From the NCBI RefSeq assembly GCF_017874735.1, contig NZ_JAGGLV010000012.1, forward strand, positions 62,001 through 126,000: DNA of 64,000 bases. The letters run 5' to 3'. The DNA comes from Paenibacillus silagei. Lineage in GTDB: Bacteria; Bacillota; Bacilli; Paenibacillales; Paenibacillaceae. Below are positions 50,473 through 58,585 of this stretch, piece by piece. Under the pieces are notes generated by a model. That model was not told the DNA's origin. It made no database searches and saw only the letters and a program-made list of their open reading frames with translations. The first letter of the stretch is position 1. Each line of letters opens with the position of its first letter. Both the position numbers and the translations under genes were made by a program.

Positions 50473-51561
50473 TTACTCGGCCGGAACGGGTTCCAGCACA
50501 GGCTGAAGATCCAGTTGCAGGTCTGGCTCAACCACACTGTCCGGCTGGATCACACTGTCAGTGATAGTGAGGTCCTGGGCGTCGGTGGTTTCCATCAGGG
50601 CCGACGAGCCGCCCAGGTATTGCTTCAGCCATTTCAGGGCAGGGCGCTCTGTACCGTTGGAATTCACCAGATGGGTATTGGCTGCCCAGGTCTGATTCTG
50701 GATGTAGCCCCACAGGGTTACGCCCTTAACGGAAGGATGGTTCCAGAGCACAGGGAATTTCTGTTGGTATCTGGCAAGCTGGGTGTTGTCATCACCGGTA
50801 ATATCCAGCTCGGAGACATAGATTGGCAGGCCTGTTGCAGCAAGCTTACCCAGTACAGTATTCATGGTGCTCACACTTACGTTATCCATATTGAAGTAGT
50901 GGCACTGAATACCAATACCATCGATCAGTCCTCTGGATTTCAGGATATTGATAATGTTCACGTACTTGTCGGCCGCACTGGGGTCACCGATAATGCCATA
51001 TTCATTGATGAGCAGCTTGGAATTCGGGAACGCCGCCCGGGCTTGCTGGAAGGACCAGATGACCCAATCCCAGCCGGTGCTTCCATCACCGCCGATGGCA
51101 TTGCGGTATGAAGGCTTGGCATGCAGTGGTTCATTGACAACATCCACGAAAGCTGACTTGGCCGAATAACGCTGGCCTGCCTGAGTAATAAACGAGCTGA
51201 TCTCCGCCTTCTGCTCCGCTGCCGGTAAGCCGGCAACCCAGTTAGGCTCCTGGCTTCCCCAGACCAGGGTATGGAACTTGAACGGGATATTTTTGCTAAT
51301 CGCATAGTTATAGATCATGTCCGCATTGCCCCAGTTCATCTGGTTGCGGTTGCCTTCAATCGCTCCCCATTTGGTGCCGTTCTCAGGCGTTACCTGATTC
51401 CAGTAGGTAGTGAAGTTGCCCGGAGCACTGCCTGCAATGATATTCCCCAGGAACTTCGATCCGTTGGTAATTGCTGCACTGGCATTGCCTGCCATCACAG
51501 AGGTGAGCAGGACACTCGCTAAGGCGAGCCCGCCCACAACCTTCTTGATTCTATTCTTCAA
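50473..51561 (-). CDS. Secreted endo-1,4-beta-xylanase, GH10
   Basis: 362 residues from TTG 51561 (AAAGGAG, 10-nt spacing). That start gives a clean signal peptide, KNRIKKVVGGLALASVLLTS ending ASA. The acid/base is E144 (DVVNEPLH) and the nucleophile E251 (YVSELDIT), 107 apart as in GH10. WG..N/Q motifs (LVWGSQEPNW, LWGYIQNQTW) line the substrate cleft. The C-terminus after the barrel is an acidic, proline-rich tail (TITDSVIQPDSVVEPD...) of unknown role instead of a binding module. It is the last gene of the xylan operon. Confidence 0.93.
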   Translation of the reverse strand: MKNRIKKVVGGLALASVLLTSVMAGNASAAITNGSKFLGNIIAGSAPGNFTTYWNQVTPENGTKWGAIEGNRNQMNWGNADMIYNYAISKNIPFKFHTLVWGSQEPNWVAGLPAAEQKAEISSFITQAGQRYSAKSAFVDVVNEPLHAKPSYRNAIGGDGSTGWDWVIWSFQQARAAFPNSKLLINEYGIIGDPSAADKYVNIINILKSRGLIDGIGIQCHYFNMDNVSVSTMNTVLGKLAATGLPIYVSELDITGDDNTQLARYQQKFPVLWNHPSVKGVTLWGYIQNQTWAANTHLVNSNGTERPALKWLKQYLGGSSALMETTDAQDLTITDSVIQPDSVVEPDLQLDLQPVLEPVPAE

Positions 51562-51605
51562 TTGGATACATCTCCTTTTTCTAATTGGGTTCAAATTCAA
51601 ACAAG

Positions 51606-53168
51606 CTATTCCAGACGCAGATAATCAAAATCCGCATAGCCGCCCGCTGACTTCGTCGCATAATTGAACAACGCAAACCGGTAGCCCATAAAGTGAGGCA
51701 GCGTATAAGACATCTGCAGCGTATTCCCTATGGATGTCCAGTTGTTGCCGTCCAGACTATAGGAGAAGTACGCCTTATCCGTCTGATTAGTGAAATCGCA
51801 GAGCACCTTCAGATAGACTCTGTTCTGGTTGAGCGGCACACCCGCCACTTGAGTCATAGACCCGGAGCTGGCATTGACCATCACAATGGATTTGGAATTG
51901 CCGGACATTTTCACACCGACGAACCCGTATTTCGCCTGAAAAGCTGCCAGTCCGGCAACGTCCCCGTCCTTCATTCCGCCCGTCTCCAGAGCCGTGACGC
52001 CTGTGCTCTTCGGTCCGAACGTCCGCTGGGTCAGCGTGTTCCGGGCATCCAGCAGACTTGTGCTTACCTTGCCGGTCGTCAGCCGCATGAAGCCTTGGCG
52101 CTGAGTTAGCGACCACTTCGAGTTATCAGGATTGTGGTTCCACTGCCAGACCTTAGCCAGCCCTGAGCCTGAAGATGGGGCTGTGAACTCGTCTGACGCG
52201 TACACCTTCTTCACCGGATACCCTTCGGCAGGCAGGTTCAGGGTCCGCGGCGCCTTGCCCCCGCTTCCGAAAACCGGCCAGTTCCCTGACCAGGTTACCG
52301 GCACCAGATACGGCATCCGCCCGACCGCCCCGCTGTCTCTGAAGAGCATCGCGTACCAGGAGCCGGATGGCGTGTCCACGATTCCACCCTGGGCAATGCC
52401 CGAGTCGTTAAGTGACACCTGCCCCGTATAGCCTCCAGTTAAGCTGGTGGAGCGGTAGGTCAATTGGGTGCGTCCGCTTCCCGAAGGCCAGCAGATCAGG
52501 AACACATAATAATAGCCGTTGATCTTCTGGATATGCGCACCTTCGGCCTTCACGATGAAGCTCGAACCGGCAATATTGCTGGAATTCGGGATGATGACCT
52601 GACTGATTCCGCCAGACTTAATCGCCTTGGCATCTGCCGTCAGCTCAATCAGGCTGATATTATCAACTCCGTACACCAGGAAGACCCGGCCATTGTCGAA
52701 CAGCAGCGACGCATCGTGATAATAGCTGTTCAGGACCGATGAGGTCCAGGGGCCATTTTCAATATTCGAGGTCTGATAGATATAAGTCCGGCCGGTTGAG
52801 TTGGACCCGAAGGACACATAGTAGATCCCGTTATTGTACCGGATGCTGCTGGCCCAGGAACCCTTGCCATACTCATTCTGTCCGTTGTTCAGGTTCTGGG
52901 CATCCCCGTTCGCATACGTATCGTAGACATAGTTCACGATTTCCCAGTTCACCAGATCATAGGACTTCATGATAGGGACTCCAGGGGTCATATGCATGGT
53001 GGTACTGGTCATGTAATACACATTGCCTACCCTGATGACATCATTGTCCGGGGCATCGGCATAGATAAACGGGTTGGTGAAGGTCGCCGCCGCAGCCGTA
53101 GAAGGATTGAACAGGATGCCAAGCATGAGCGAAATTGCCAGCAGGTACAGCCCTGCCTTTTTAGCCAT
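51606..53168 (-). CDS. Secreted glycoside hydrolase family 43 (beta-xylosidase/arabinofuranosidase type)
   Basis: 520 residues from ATG 53168 (GGAGG, 9-nt spacing). A signal peptide ends near AAAATF. The five-bladed GH43 propeller covers about 30-320, with the catalytic Asp in PDNDVIRVG, the pKa-modulating Asp in YHDASLLFD and Glu in KAEGAHIQK. A C-terminal beta-sandwich (about 325-520, ending GYADFDYLRLE) resembles the GH43 C-terminal/DUF1349 type. It is the middle gene of the operon, 29 nt after the XynD-like gene and 44 nt before GH10. Confidence 0.9.
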   Translation of the reverse strand: MAKKAGLYLLAISLMLGILFNPSTAAAATFTNPFIYADAPDNDVIRVGNVYYMTSTTMHMTPGVPIMKSYDLVNWEIVNYVYDTYANGDAQNLNNGQNEYGKGSWASSIRYNNGIYYVSFGSNSTGRTYIYQTSNIENGPWTSSVLNSYYHDASLLFDNGRVFLVYGVDNISLIELTADAKAIKSGGISQVIIPNSSNIAGSSFIVKAEGAHIQKINGYYYVFLICWPSGSGRTQLTYRSTSLTGGYTGQVSLNDSGIAQGGIVDTPSGSWYAMLFRDSGAVGRMPYLVPVTWSGNWPVFGSGGKAPRTLNLPAEGYPVKKVYASDEFTAPSSGSGLAKVWQWNHNPDNSKWSLTQRQGFMRLTTGKVSTSLLDARNTLTQRTFGPKSTGVTALETGGMKDGDVAGLAAFQAKYGFVGVKMSGNSKSIVMVNASSGSMTQVAGVPLNQNRVYLKVLCDFTNQTDKAYFSYSLDGNNWTSIGNTLQMSYTLPHFMGYRFALFNYATKSAGGYADFDYLRLE

Positions 53169-53197
53169 AATCCCATTCCTCCCGCCCCATTGCTTCG

Positions 53198-55120
53198 TCA
53201 CTGGCTCCATTCAATATAATCCACATAGGCGTCCCAGCTTCCATTGTCCGTAGTTACGACCAGCTTGACCTCCTGATTGCCGGTGGCGTGGGCCACATTG
53301 GTCAACGTCTGTACAGAAGGGGTTGTGCCGCTAAAATTGAAGGAGCCAACGTTCACTCCGCCGATCAGCAGATCCACCCGCGCCGTAGAGGAATTGTTAG
53401 AAGCCCCCCGGACCGAGAAGTTATGCGTGCCGTAGGCATAATATTGATTGAACGCAGCAGCGTCATCATTCCCGTACAGCGCCACTCCGCTGAAAGGGGA
53501 AGTGATCTTGCCCGCATAGGTCCCGCTGAGCGTCATATCCTCCGCTTCCACCTTGCTCACCGGAGGAGGCGTCGTGCCGCCATCACCGCCCGTAGAGAAC
53601 TGCCAGTAATCAAAGTTGAACAGATTGCCGGAGCCTGATCCGGTGAAGACCAGATAGAGTCTGTGCACTCCTGCCGCATTGCTGACCGTAGTCTGTACCT
53701 CCTGCCAGGACTGGGCTCCTCCTGTATTAGGAACATTCAGCGTGCCGACCAGCGGGCCGGTTGCGCTGTCGAGCCGGATTTCGATTTTACCGCCGCCTGT
53801 GGCGGAAGCTACATTCGCCTTGAAGCTGGAAGCGCCGGAGGAGCCGAAATCGGCATTGCCCACAGCAACCCAGTCTCCATTGTTAATATTGGTCACATTC
53901 ATATTGCTGACAGGACCGCCCGCAGCCTGCGTACGTTCCGTTGTAATGCCTGCATTCCAGCCGATCGTCTCAGCTTCCACCCGGGTGTACGGATTGAGAT
54001 TGGCAATCTGTGCGATGCCCGCCATGTCTCCCTGAACCTCCTGGATGGTTCCGTTCGAATTATGGACCAGCTTGTTGATATGCGGAGAACGGTAGCCTTT
54101 GCCGTCACCGAGGACAGCCTTCGCCACAGTCTGAGCGTGATAGACTACATACCATTGATTGTTGAAGTTAAATACCGCATGGTGGTTGTTGCCGCCTACC
54201 CCGAAGAAGGTGTAAGGATTCTTCAGGAAATGTCCGGTGTACGTAAAAGGTCCCATCGGACTGTTGCTGACCATGTACCCGATTTCACCTGCCGGATAGG
54301 CAGCCGGGTGCGTGCCGGAGAAGTTGAAGCAATACGAGTAATAATACTTGCCGCCGTACTTGTGGATGCCCGAATCCTCGAACATATAGGGAGCATCAAT
54401 AGTGGATGCGCTTCCAACAATGCTGGTCATATCCGCACCCAGTCTCAGCACGCGGGCTGTCTTGGGACTCGCGATAGATGCCGGGTCCGAAGTGTTGGGG
54501 ATGCCCCCGCCTGCATACAGGTAGCCGCTGCCGTCGTCATCGACCAGCACCGCCGGGTCAAACAGCCAGGTCACCCCGGACATTCCCGGCGTACTGCCTG
54601 TCACCAGCGCTTTGCCCAGCGGATCGGACCATGGGCCAATCGGAGAGTTGGCTGTCAGTACCCCGATGCCTGATGCCCCGTTGGCGAAGTACAGGAAGAA
54701 CTTGTCCTGTCCGTTGATTTTCTTCACGGCTGCTGAAGGCGCCCAGGAGAGCGAGGCCCATTTGGCAATACCCGCAGAACCGTTGACATTATTGGCTCCG
54801 GCTACCGGGATGGCGCCATGGTCTGTCCAGTTCACCATATCTGCCGAAGAGATGACATTAATTTTGTTCAGTGCGCTGAAATCATTATCCTTTACCGTTC
54901 CGTTGCTGTTATAGACATAGGCATCACTCGACATATAGATATAGACTCTTCCGTTATACGTCAATGCGAAGGGATCGGCACCCAGCTTGTGGTCCATCAG
55001 CGGATTGGAATTTCCCGGCTGTTTGGCTGTGGCATTCCCTGCCGCCTGAGCAGACAGCATAGGCAGACAGCCCAGCAGCAGAACAAAGGTGATCGCAAGC
55101 ACCGAGAGCTTTTTGAACAT
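53198..55120 (-). CDS. xynD: Secreted arabinoxylan arabinofuranohydrolase, GH43 + CBM6 + CBM36 (XynD-like)
   Basis: 640 residues from ATG 55120 (GGAGG, 9-nt spacing). A signal peptide ends in SAQAA. GH43 spans about 40-370, with Asp in GADPFALTYNG, Asp in WLFDPAVLVDDDG and Glu in MFEDSGIHKYGG. A CBM6 module follows (about 385-505, starting RVEAETIGWNAG and ending FNFDYWQF). A GGDGGTTPPP linker leads to CBM36 (about 525-640, VEAEDMTLSGTYAGKI to YVDYIEWSQ), a calcium-dependent xylan-binding module first defined in P. polymyxa Xyn43A. It is the first gene of the xylan operon. Confidence 0.94.
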   Translation of the reverse strand: MFKKLSVLAITFVLLLGCLPMLSAQAAGNATAKQPGNSNPLMDHKLGADPFALTYNGRVYIYMSSDAYVYNSNGTVKDNDFSALNKINVISSADMVNWTDHGAIPVAGANNVNGSAGIAKWASLSWAPSAAVKKINGQDKFFLYFANGASGIGVLTANSPIGPWSDPLGKALVTGSTPGMSGVTWLFDPAVLVDDDGSGYLYAGGGIPNTSDPASIASPKTARVLRLGADMTSIVGSASTIDAPYMFEDSGIHKYGGKYYYSYCFNFSGTHPAAYPAGEIGYMVSNSPMGPFTYTGHFLKNPYTFFGVGGNNHHAVFNFNNQWYVVYHAQTVAKAVLGDGKGYRSPHINKLVHNSNGTIQEVQGDMAGIAQIANLNPYTRVEAETIGWNAGITTERTQAAGGPVSNMNVTNINNGDWVAVGNADFGSSGASSFKANVASATGGGKIEIRLDSATGPLVGTLNVPNTGGAQSWQEVQTTVSNAAGVHRLYLVFTGSGSGNLFNFDYWQFSTGGDGGTTPPPVSKVEAEDMTLSGTYAGKITSPFSGVALYGNDDAAAFNQYYAYGTHNFSVRGASNNSSTARVDLLIGGVNVGSFNFSGTTPSVQTLTNVAHATGNQEVKLVVTTDNGSWDAYVDYIEWSQ

Positions 55121-55146
55121 CGGCATTCTCCTCCATTACAATTTTT

Positions 55147-55160
55147 TGTAAACCCTTTCA
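55147..55160. promoter_or_regulatory. CcpA cre-like site in the xynD leader
   Basis: On the minus strand TGAAAGGGTTTACA matches TGWAANCGNTNWCA at 13 of 14 positions. It lies just upstream of the xynD ribosome binding site, where it would act as a roadblock. Confidence 0.6.
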
Positions 55161-55170
55161 ATCGGATGCG

Positions 55171-55191
55171 TTACTTATGCCGGAAGCTCAC
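55171..55191 (-). CDS. Possible six-residue leader peptide upstream of xynD
   Basis: GTG-AGC-TTC-CGG-CAT-AAG-TAA, preceded 6 nt upstream by AGGAGGGG, a stronger Shine-Dalgarno than many real genes have. It lies 50 nt before xynD. It could be a translated leader or a chance purine run. Confidence 0.25.
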   Translation of the reverse strand: MSFRHK

Positions 55192-55324
55192 AATCCTCCC
55201 CTCCTATTGAATTACTTGAATGAATCTACTAATATTTGTTATTCGAGATCATCTTAATATACTTCTGTCCAATGAACAATGTAGATTTTTGTTTGAAAAG
55301 TTGAAATTTTTTGGTTTTTTTGTC

Positions 55325-56386
55325 TTAATATTTGCGGTTGTTGATCTCTATTACAGCCAGCTCCTGGGTGTATATATCCTCCGGGGTCACCATCCGCTTC
55401 GGCAGGGTCCGGCCGGCCATAATCTCCTTCACGGCCTGCATCAGCAGAGGCCCGAGCAGCGGATTACATTCGACCACCGCGTTGATGCTTCCCGCCACCA
55501 TCTGCTCGAATGCCCGCCGCGTCCCGTCCACCGACACAATGATTATATCCTCCCCCGGCACAAGCCCGGCCTCCTTAATGGCCTCTACCGCGCCGATCGC
55601 CATATCGTCATTGTGGGAATAGAGTACGCGGGGCCACTGCTCCTTCGGCTGCTGCAGGAAGGTCTTCATCACCTCATGACCACCGCTGCGCGTGAAATCC
55701 GCCGGGGCGCTCAGGGTAATCCGCAGGTTCGGCTGATCCGCGATCAGCTTGCGGAACCCGCGCCCGCGGTCGATGGACGGCGTTGAGCCTACGGTTCCCT
55801 GCAATTCGGCAATGCGGATCTCTTCGCTGTGATGGCGCATCTTGTCCCTCACATACTTGGCCGCCTTCACCCCTTCTTCGTAGAAGTCAGAGCCGATGAA
55901 CGTGACATAGAGCGAGCTGTCCGGTACATTCACTGAACGGTCCAGGATAATCACCGGAATTCCAGCCTGCTTAATCTCCAGCAGAATCGGCTCCCAGCCG
56001 GTCTGCACCACAGGCGCAATGGCGATCACATCGACCCCGCTGCGGATAAAAGAGCGGATGGCCTCGAACTGCTGCTGCTGATCCTGCTCGGCGTTCTTCA
56101 GCAGCAGCGTAATCCCCGCCTCCCCGGCGGCTTCGCGGATCGAGGCGGTGTTCGCTTCCCGCCAGGTACTCTCCGACCCGAGCTGGGAGAAGCCCAGCAC
56201 GATAGGCTTGTTGTCAGCGGCAATCTCCGCTGCGGATGGCAGCAGGCCTGTAAGGGCCGCCGGAGAAGGCTCGGACATGGGAATCGACTGTGGCCCGCCG
56301 TTATTTCCCCCACCCGTGCAGCCGCCCGTCAGCATCAGTGTTAGGACGAAGAACAGCAGCACCAGGCATTCTTTTACTGTTCGCAA
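55325..56386 (-). CDS. Periplasmic-type sugar-binding lipoprotein (YtfQ-like paralogue)
   Basis: 353 residues from TTG 56386, behind GGGGGGAT. The lipobox LTGGC follows a 20-residue signal. The fold is PBP type 1 (Peripla_BP_4), with ALGFSQ-like start VLGFSQLGSESTWREAN, sugar-contact SHNDDMAIGAVEAI and VECNPLLGPLLMQAVKEI. It is close to the 60403 protein (VECNPLLGPQLMQVVKDV), so the two are paralogues. It lies downstream of the importer operon behind a terminator with its own promoter, so it may tune specificity or feed the YesM kinase. Galactofuranose is the ligand of E. coli YtfQ; arabinose or xylose is equally possible here. Confidence 0.88.
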   Translation of the reverse strand: MRTVKECLVLLFFVLTLMLTGGCTGGGNNGGPQSIPMSEPSPAALTGLLPSAAEIAADNKPIVLGFSQLGSESTWREANTASIREAAGEAGITLLLKNAEQDQQQQFEAIRSFIRSGVDVIAIAPVVQTGWEPILLEIKQAGIPVIILDRSVNVPDSSLYVTFIGSDFYEEGVKAAKYVRDKMRHHSEEIRIAELQGTVGSTPSIDRGRGFRKLIADQPNLRITLSAPADFTRSGGHEVMKTFLQQPKEQWPRVLYSHNDDMAIGAVEAIKEAGLVPGEDIIIVSVDGTRRAFEQMVAGSINAVVECNPLLGPLLMQAVKEIMAGRTLPKRMVTPEDIYTQELAVIEINNRKY

Positions 56387-56432
56387 GCAGATCCCCCCTT
56401 CCGTATGATAGCGATTACAATTATATAGCAAG

Positions 56433-56449
56433 TGGAAACGGTTTTACCA
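56433..56449. promoter_or_regulatory. LacI/CcpA-type operator upstream of the second binding-protein gene
   Basis: TGGAAACGGTTTTACCA is a 17-bp near-palindrome, matching cre at 12 of 14 positions on either strand. A minus-strand TATAAT lies about 10-15 bp downstream (near 56427-56422), so the site covers the -35 region. Confidence 0.55.
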
Positions 56450-56525
56450 TCCTTTTACAGGACGGTACCGTTTCGGCGAGAAATAGAAGGATAATGTATA
56501 GCGTGAAACATATACTTTCTTATAT

Positions 56526-56563
56526 TTCAAAAAAATGGAGAGACAATTATAAATTGTCTCTCC
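56526..56563 (-). terminator. Terminator of the YtfQRT/YjfF-type operon
   Basis: GGAGAGACAATT (56537-56548) pairs perfectly with AATTGTCTCTCC (56552-56563) around ATA. The minus-strand tail is T7. Confidence 0.88.
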
Positions 56564-56579
56564 TCTCCATGCGCAGTGC

Positions 56580-57548
56580 TTATTCTTTTAAAGTCAGCCG
56601 CCTGGAGCTTAGCACCCGCTGCAGCAGGATGAAGATGAACAGCAGCAGGCCGATGACGATCTTCGTCCACCAGGAGCTGAGTGTGCCCTCGAAGCTGATA
56701 ATCGTCTGAATTACGCCTTGAATCAGTACACCGAAGAAGGTGCCCAGCACATATCCTACACCTCCGGTCAGCAGTGTGCCGCCAATGACGACAGCCGCAA
56801 TCGTGTCCAACTCGAAGCCTACGGCATGAAGCCCGTACCCCGACAGCATGTAAAAGGTGAACACCACGCCTGCCAGCGCCGAGCATAGTCCGCTAAGCGT
56901 ATAGACCAGCACCTTGGTTCTCGCTACGGGCAGCCCCATCAGCAGCGCCGATTGCTCACTGCCCCCAAGGGCATACACATTGCGCCCGAACCGGGTATAG
57001 TGAGCCGTGAAGATAGCGACTGCTACGACAAGTATAGCGATAACAGCGCTGATGGAGAGGAAGCTGCCGCCCGGCAGCGGAATTCGCGTCTGAGCCATAG
57101 CGGTATAGAAGGTATTATCAATAGTAATGGTATCGATGCTGATCACATAACATAAGCCCCGGGCCAGGAACATTCCGGCCAGTGTGACGATGAACGGCTG
57201 GATGGAGAAATAATGAATAATCGCTCCCATAGCCGTGCCGAATACCGCACCCATCAGGAGCACAAGCGGGATCACCACGGCGGGCGGCCAGCCCTGCTGC
57301 TGTACCAGGCTCGCCGAGACCATCGTGGATAACGCAATCACCGAGCCGACCGACAGATCGATACCGCCGGACAGAATAACGAAGGACATGCCCACCGCCG
57401 TGATTAGCAGAAAGGCATTGTCCACCAGCAGATTCATCAGCACCTGAAGGGAGAAGAACCCGGTGTACCGGAAGGAACCGGCGGTGAACATGACGATGAA
57501 CAGCAGAATGGTGACAACAATCGGAATATACTTGCGGTTAAGAGGCAT
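56580..57548 (-). CDS. yjfF: Sugar ABC transporter permease (YjfF-like)
   Basis: 322 residues of the RbsC/BPD_transp_2 family with about ten membrane segments. Conserved ILSGGIDLSVGSVIAL (near 58-73) and AVVIGGTLLTGGVGYVLGTFFG (near 250-271) are present. It overlaps the other permease gene by 11 nt and is the last gene of the operon. The order binding protein-ATPase-permease-permease matches E. coli ytfQ-ytfR-ytfT-yjfF, a galactofuranose importer. Confidence 0.9.
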   Translation of the reverse strand: MPLNRKYIPIVVTILLFIVMFTAGSFRYTGFFSLQVLMNLLVDNAFLLITAVGMSFVILSGGIDLSVGSVIALSTMVSASLVQQQGWPPAVVIPLVLLMGAVFGTAMGAIIHYFSIQPFIVTLAGMFLARGLCYVISIDTITIDNTFYTAMAQTRIPLPGGSFLSISAVIAILVVAVAIFTAHYTRFGRNVYALGGSEQSALLMGLPVARTKVLVYTLSGLCSALAGVVFTFYMLSGYGLHAVGFELDTIAAVVIGGTLLTGGVGYVLGTFFGVLIQGVIQTIISFEGTLSSWWTKIVIGLLLFIFILLQRVLSSRRLTLKE

Positions 57549-58578
57549 GACGGCTCATCTCCTTCTCAGCGGGGTAATGCCGCGACTTCCAGCGGGCGGC
57601 AATCGCGGCGCGGAAGGTATCCGACTGGATCAGACAGACGGCCAGGACGACACAGGCCTTAACAACCAGCGTAATCTCCGGCGGCACACCGATCATATAG
57701 ATGGTGGTGGTCAGCGTCTGGATGATCAGCGCTCCGATCACGGTGCCGGTAAGATAGAAGCGGCCGCCGTTCAGCGACGTCCCGCCGATGACCACGGCCA
57801 GAATAGCGTCCAGCTCATACCAGAGACCGGCATTATTGCCGTCAGCGCTGGAGACATTCGAGCTAAGCAGCAGGCCGGCGATACCGGCGCATAAGCCGCA
57901 GAACACATAGACAGACAAGATAACTAAGTGGGCACGGATGCCGGACATCTTACTGGCGGCCGGATTGCAGCCCACCGATTCGATGAACAGGCCGAGGGCC
58001 GTCCGCCGGGTAAGCAGCAGAGCGATCACCAGAACCAGAGCTACGACAAAAATAGAAAAAGGCAGCGCAGCCAGTGAACCGGACCCGATGTACGCATACT
58101 TAGTGCTGGTTACCGTAATAATCTGTCCGCCGGTAATGAGCTGGGCGATGCCCCTTCCCGCAACCATCAGAATCAGCGTGGCAATAATCGGCTGAATCCC
58201 GGCCCCGGAGACCAGCAGTCCGTTCCAGGCCCCCAGCATCAGGGACAAGCCTGCGGCGAGCAGCACCGAGGTCAGGATCAGCCCCAGACTGTTCTGATCC
58301 GCTCCCCTGCTGATACTCAAGCATGCGATAGCGCCCGAGATAGCTACTATGGAACCGACCGACAGGTCGATCCCCTTGGTAGCGACTACCAGCGTCATTC
58401 CGATAGCTACGAGGATCAGCGGGGCACCGAAGTTCAGTATGTCGATCAAGCTGCCGTATAAATGCCCGTCATGGACGGTGATCGAGAAGAAATCCGGCGA
58501 ATAACACAGGTTGAACAACAGCAGTGCAGCCAGAACGCACAGCGGCCAGAATAAGTGATGCTTCATTATTGAGCTCAT
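57538..58578 (-). CDS. ytfT: Sugar ABC transporter permease (YtfT-like)
   Basis: 346 residues from ATG 58578 (GGGAGG 11 nt upstream; a TTG seven codons earlier is less likely). It is an RbsC-family permease, with VVATKGIDLSVGSIVAISGAIA near 65 and LDAILAVVIGGTSLNGGRFYLTGTVIGALI near 250. It starts 7 nt after the ATPase stop and overlaps the YjfF-like gene at its end. Confidence 0.9.
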   Translation of the reverse strand: MSSIMKHHLFWPLCVLAALLLFNLCYSPDFFSITVHDGHLYGSLIDILNFGAPLILVAIGMTLVVATKGIDLSVGSIVAISGAIACLSISRGADQNSLGLILTSVLLAAGLSLMLGAWNGLLVSGAGIQPIIATLILMVAGRGIAQLITGGQIITVTSTKYAYIGSGSLAALPFSIFVVALVLVIALLLTRRTALGLFIESVGCNPAASKMSGIRAHLVILSVYVFCGLCAGIAGLLLSSNVSSADGNNAGLWYELDAILAVVIGGTSLNGGRFYLTGTVIGALIIQTLTTTIYMIGVPPEITLVVKACVVLAVCLIQSDTFRAAIAARWKSRHYPAEKEMSRHAS

Positions 58579-58585
58579 GATCGGT

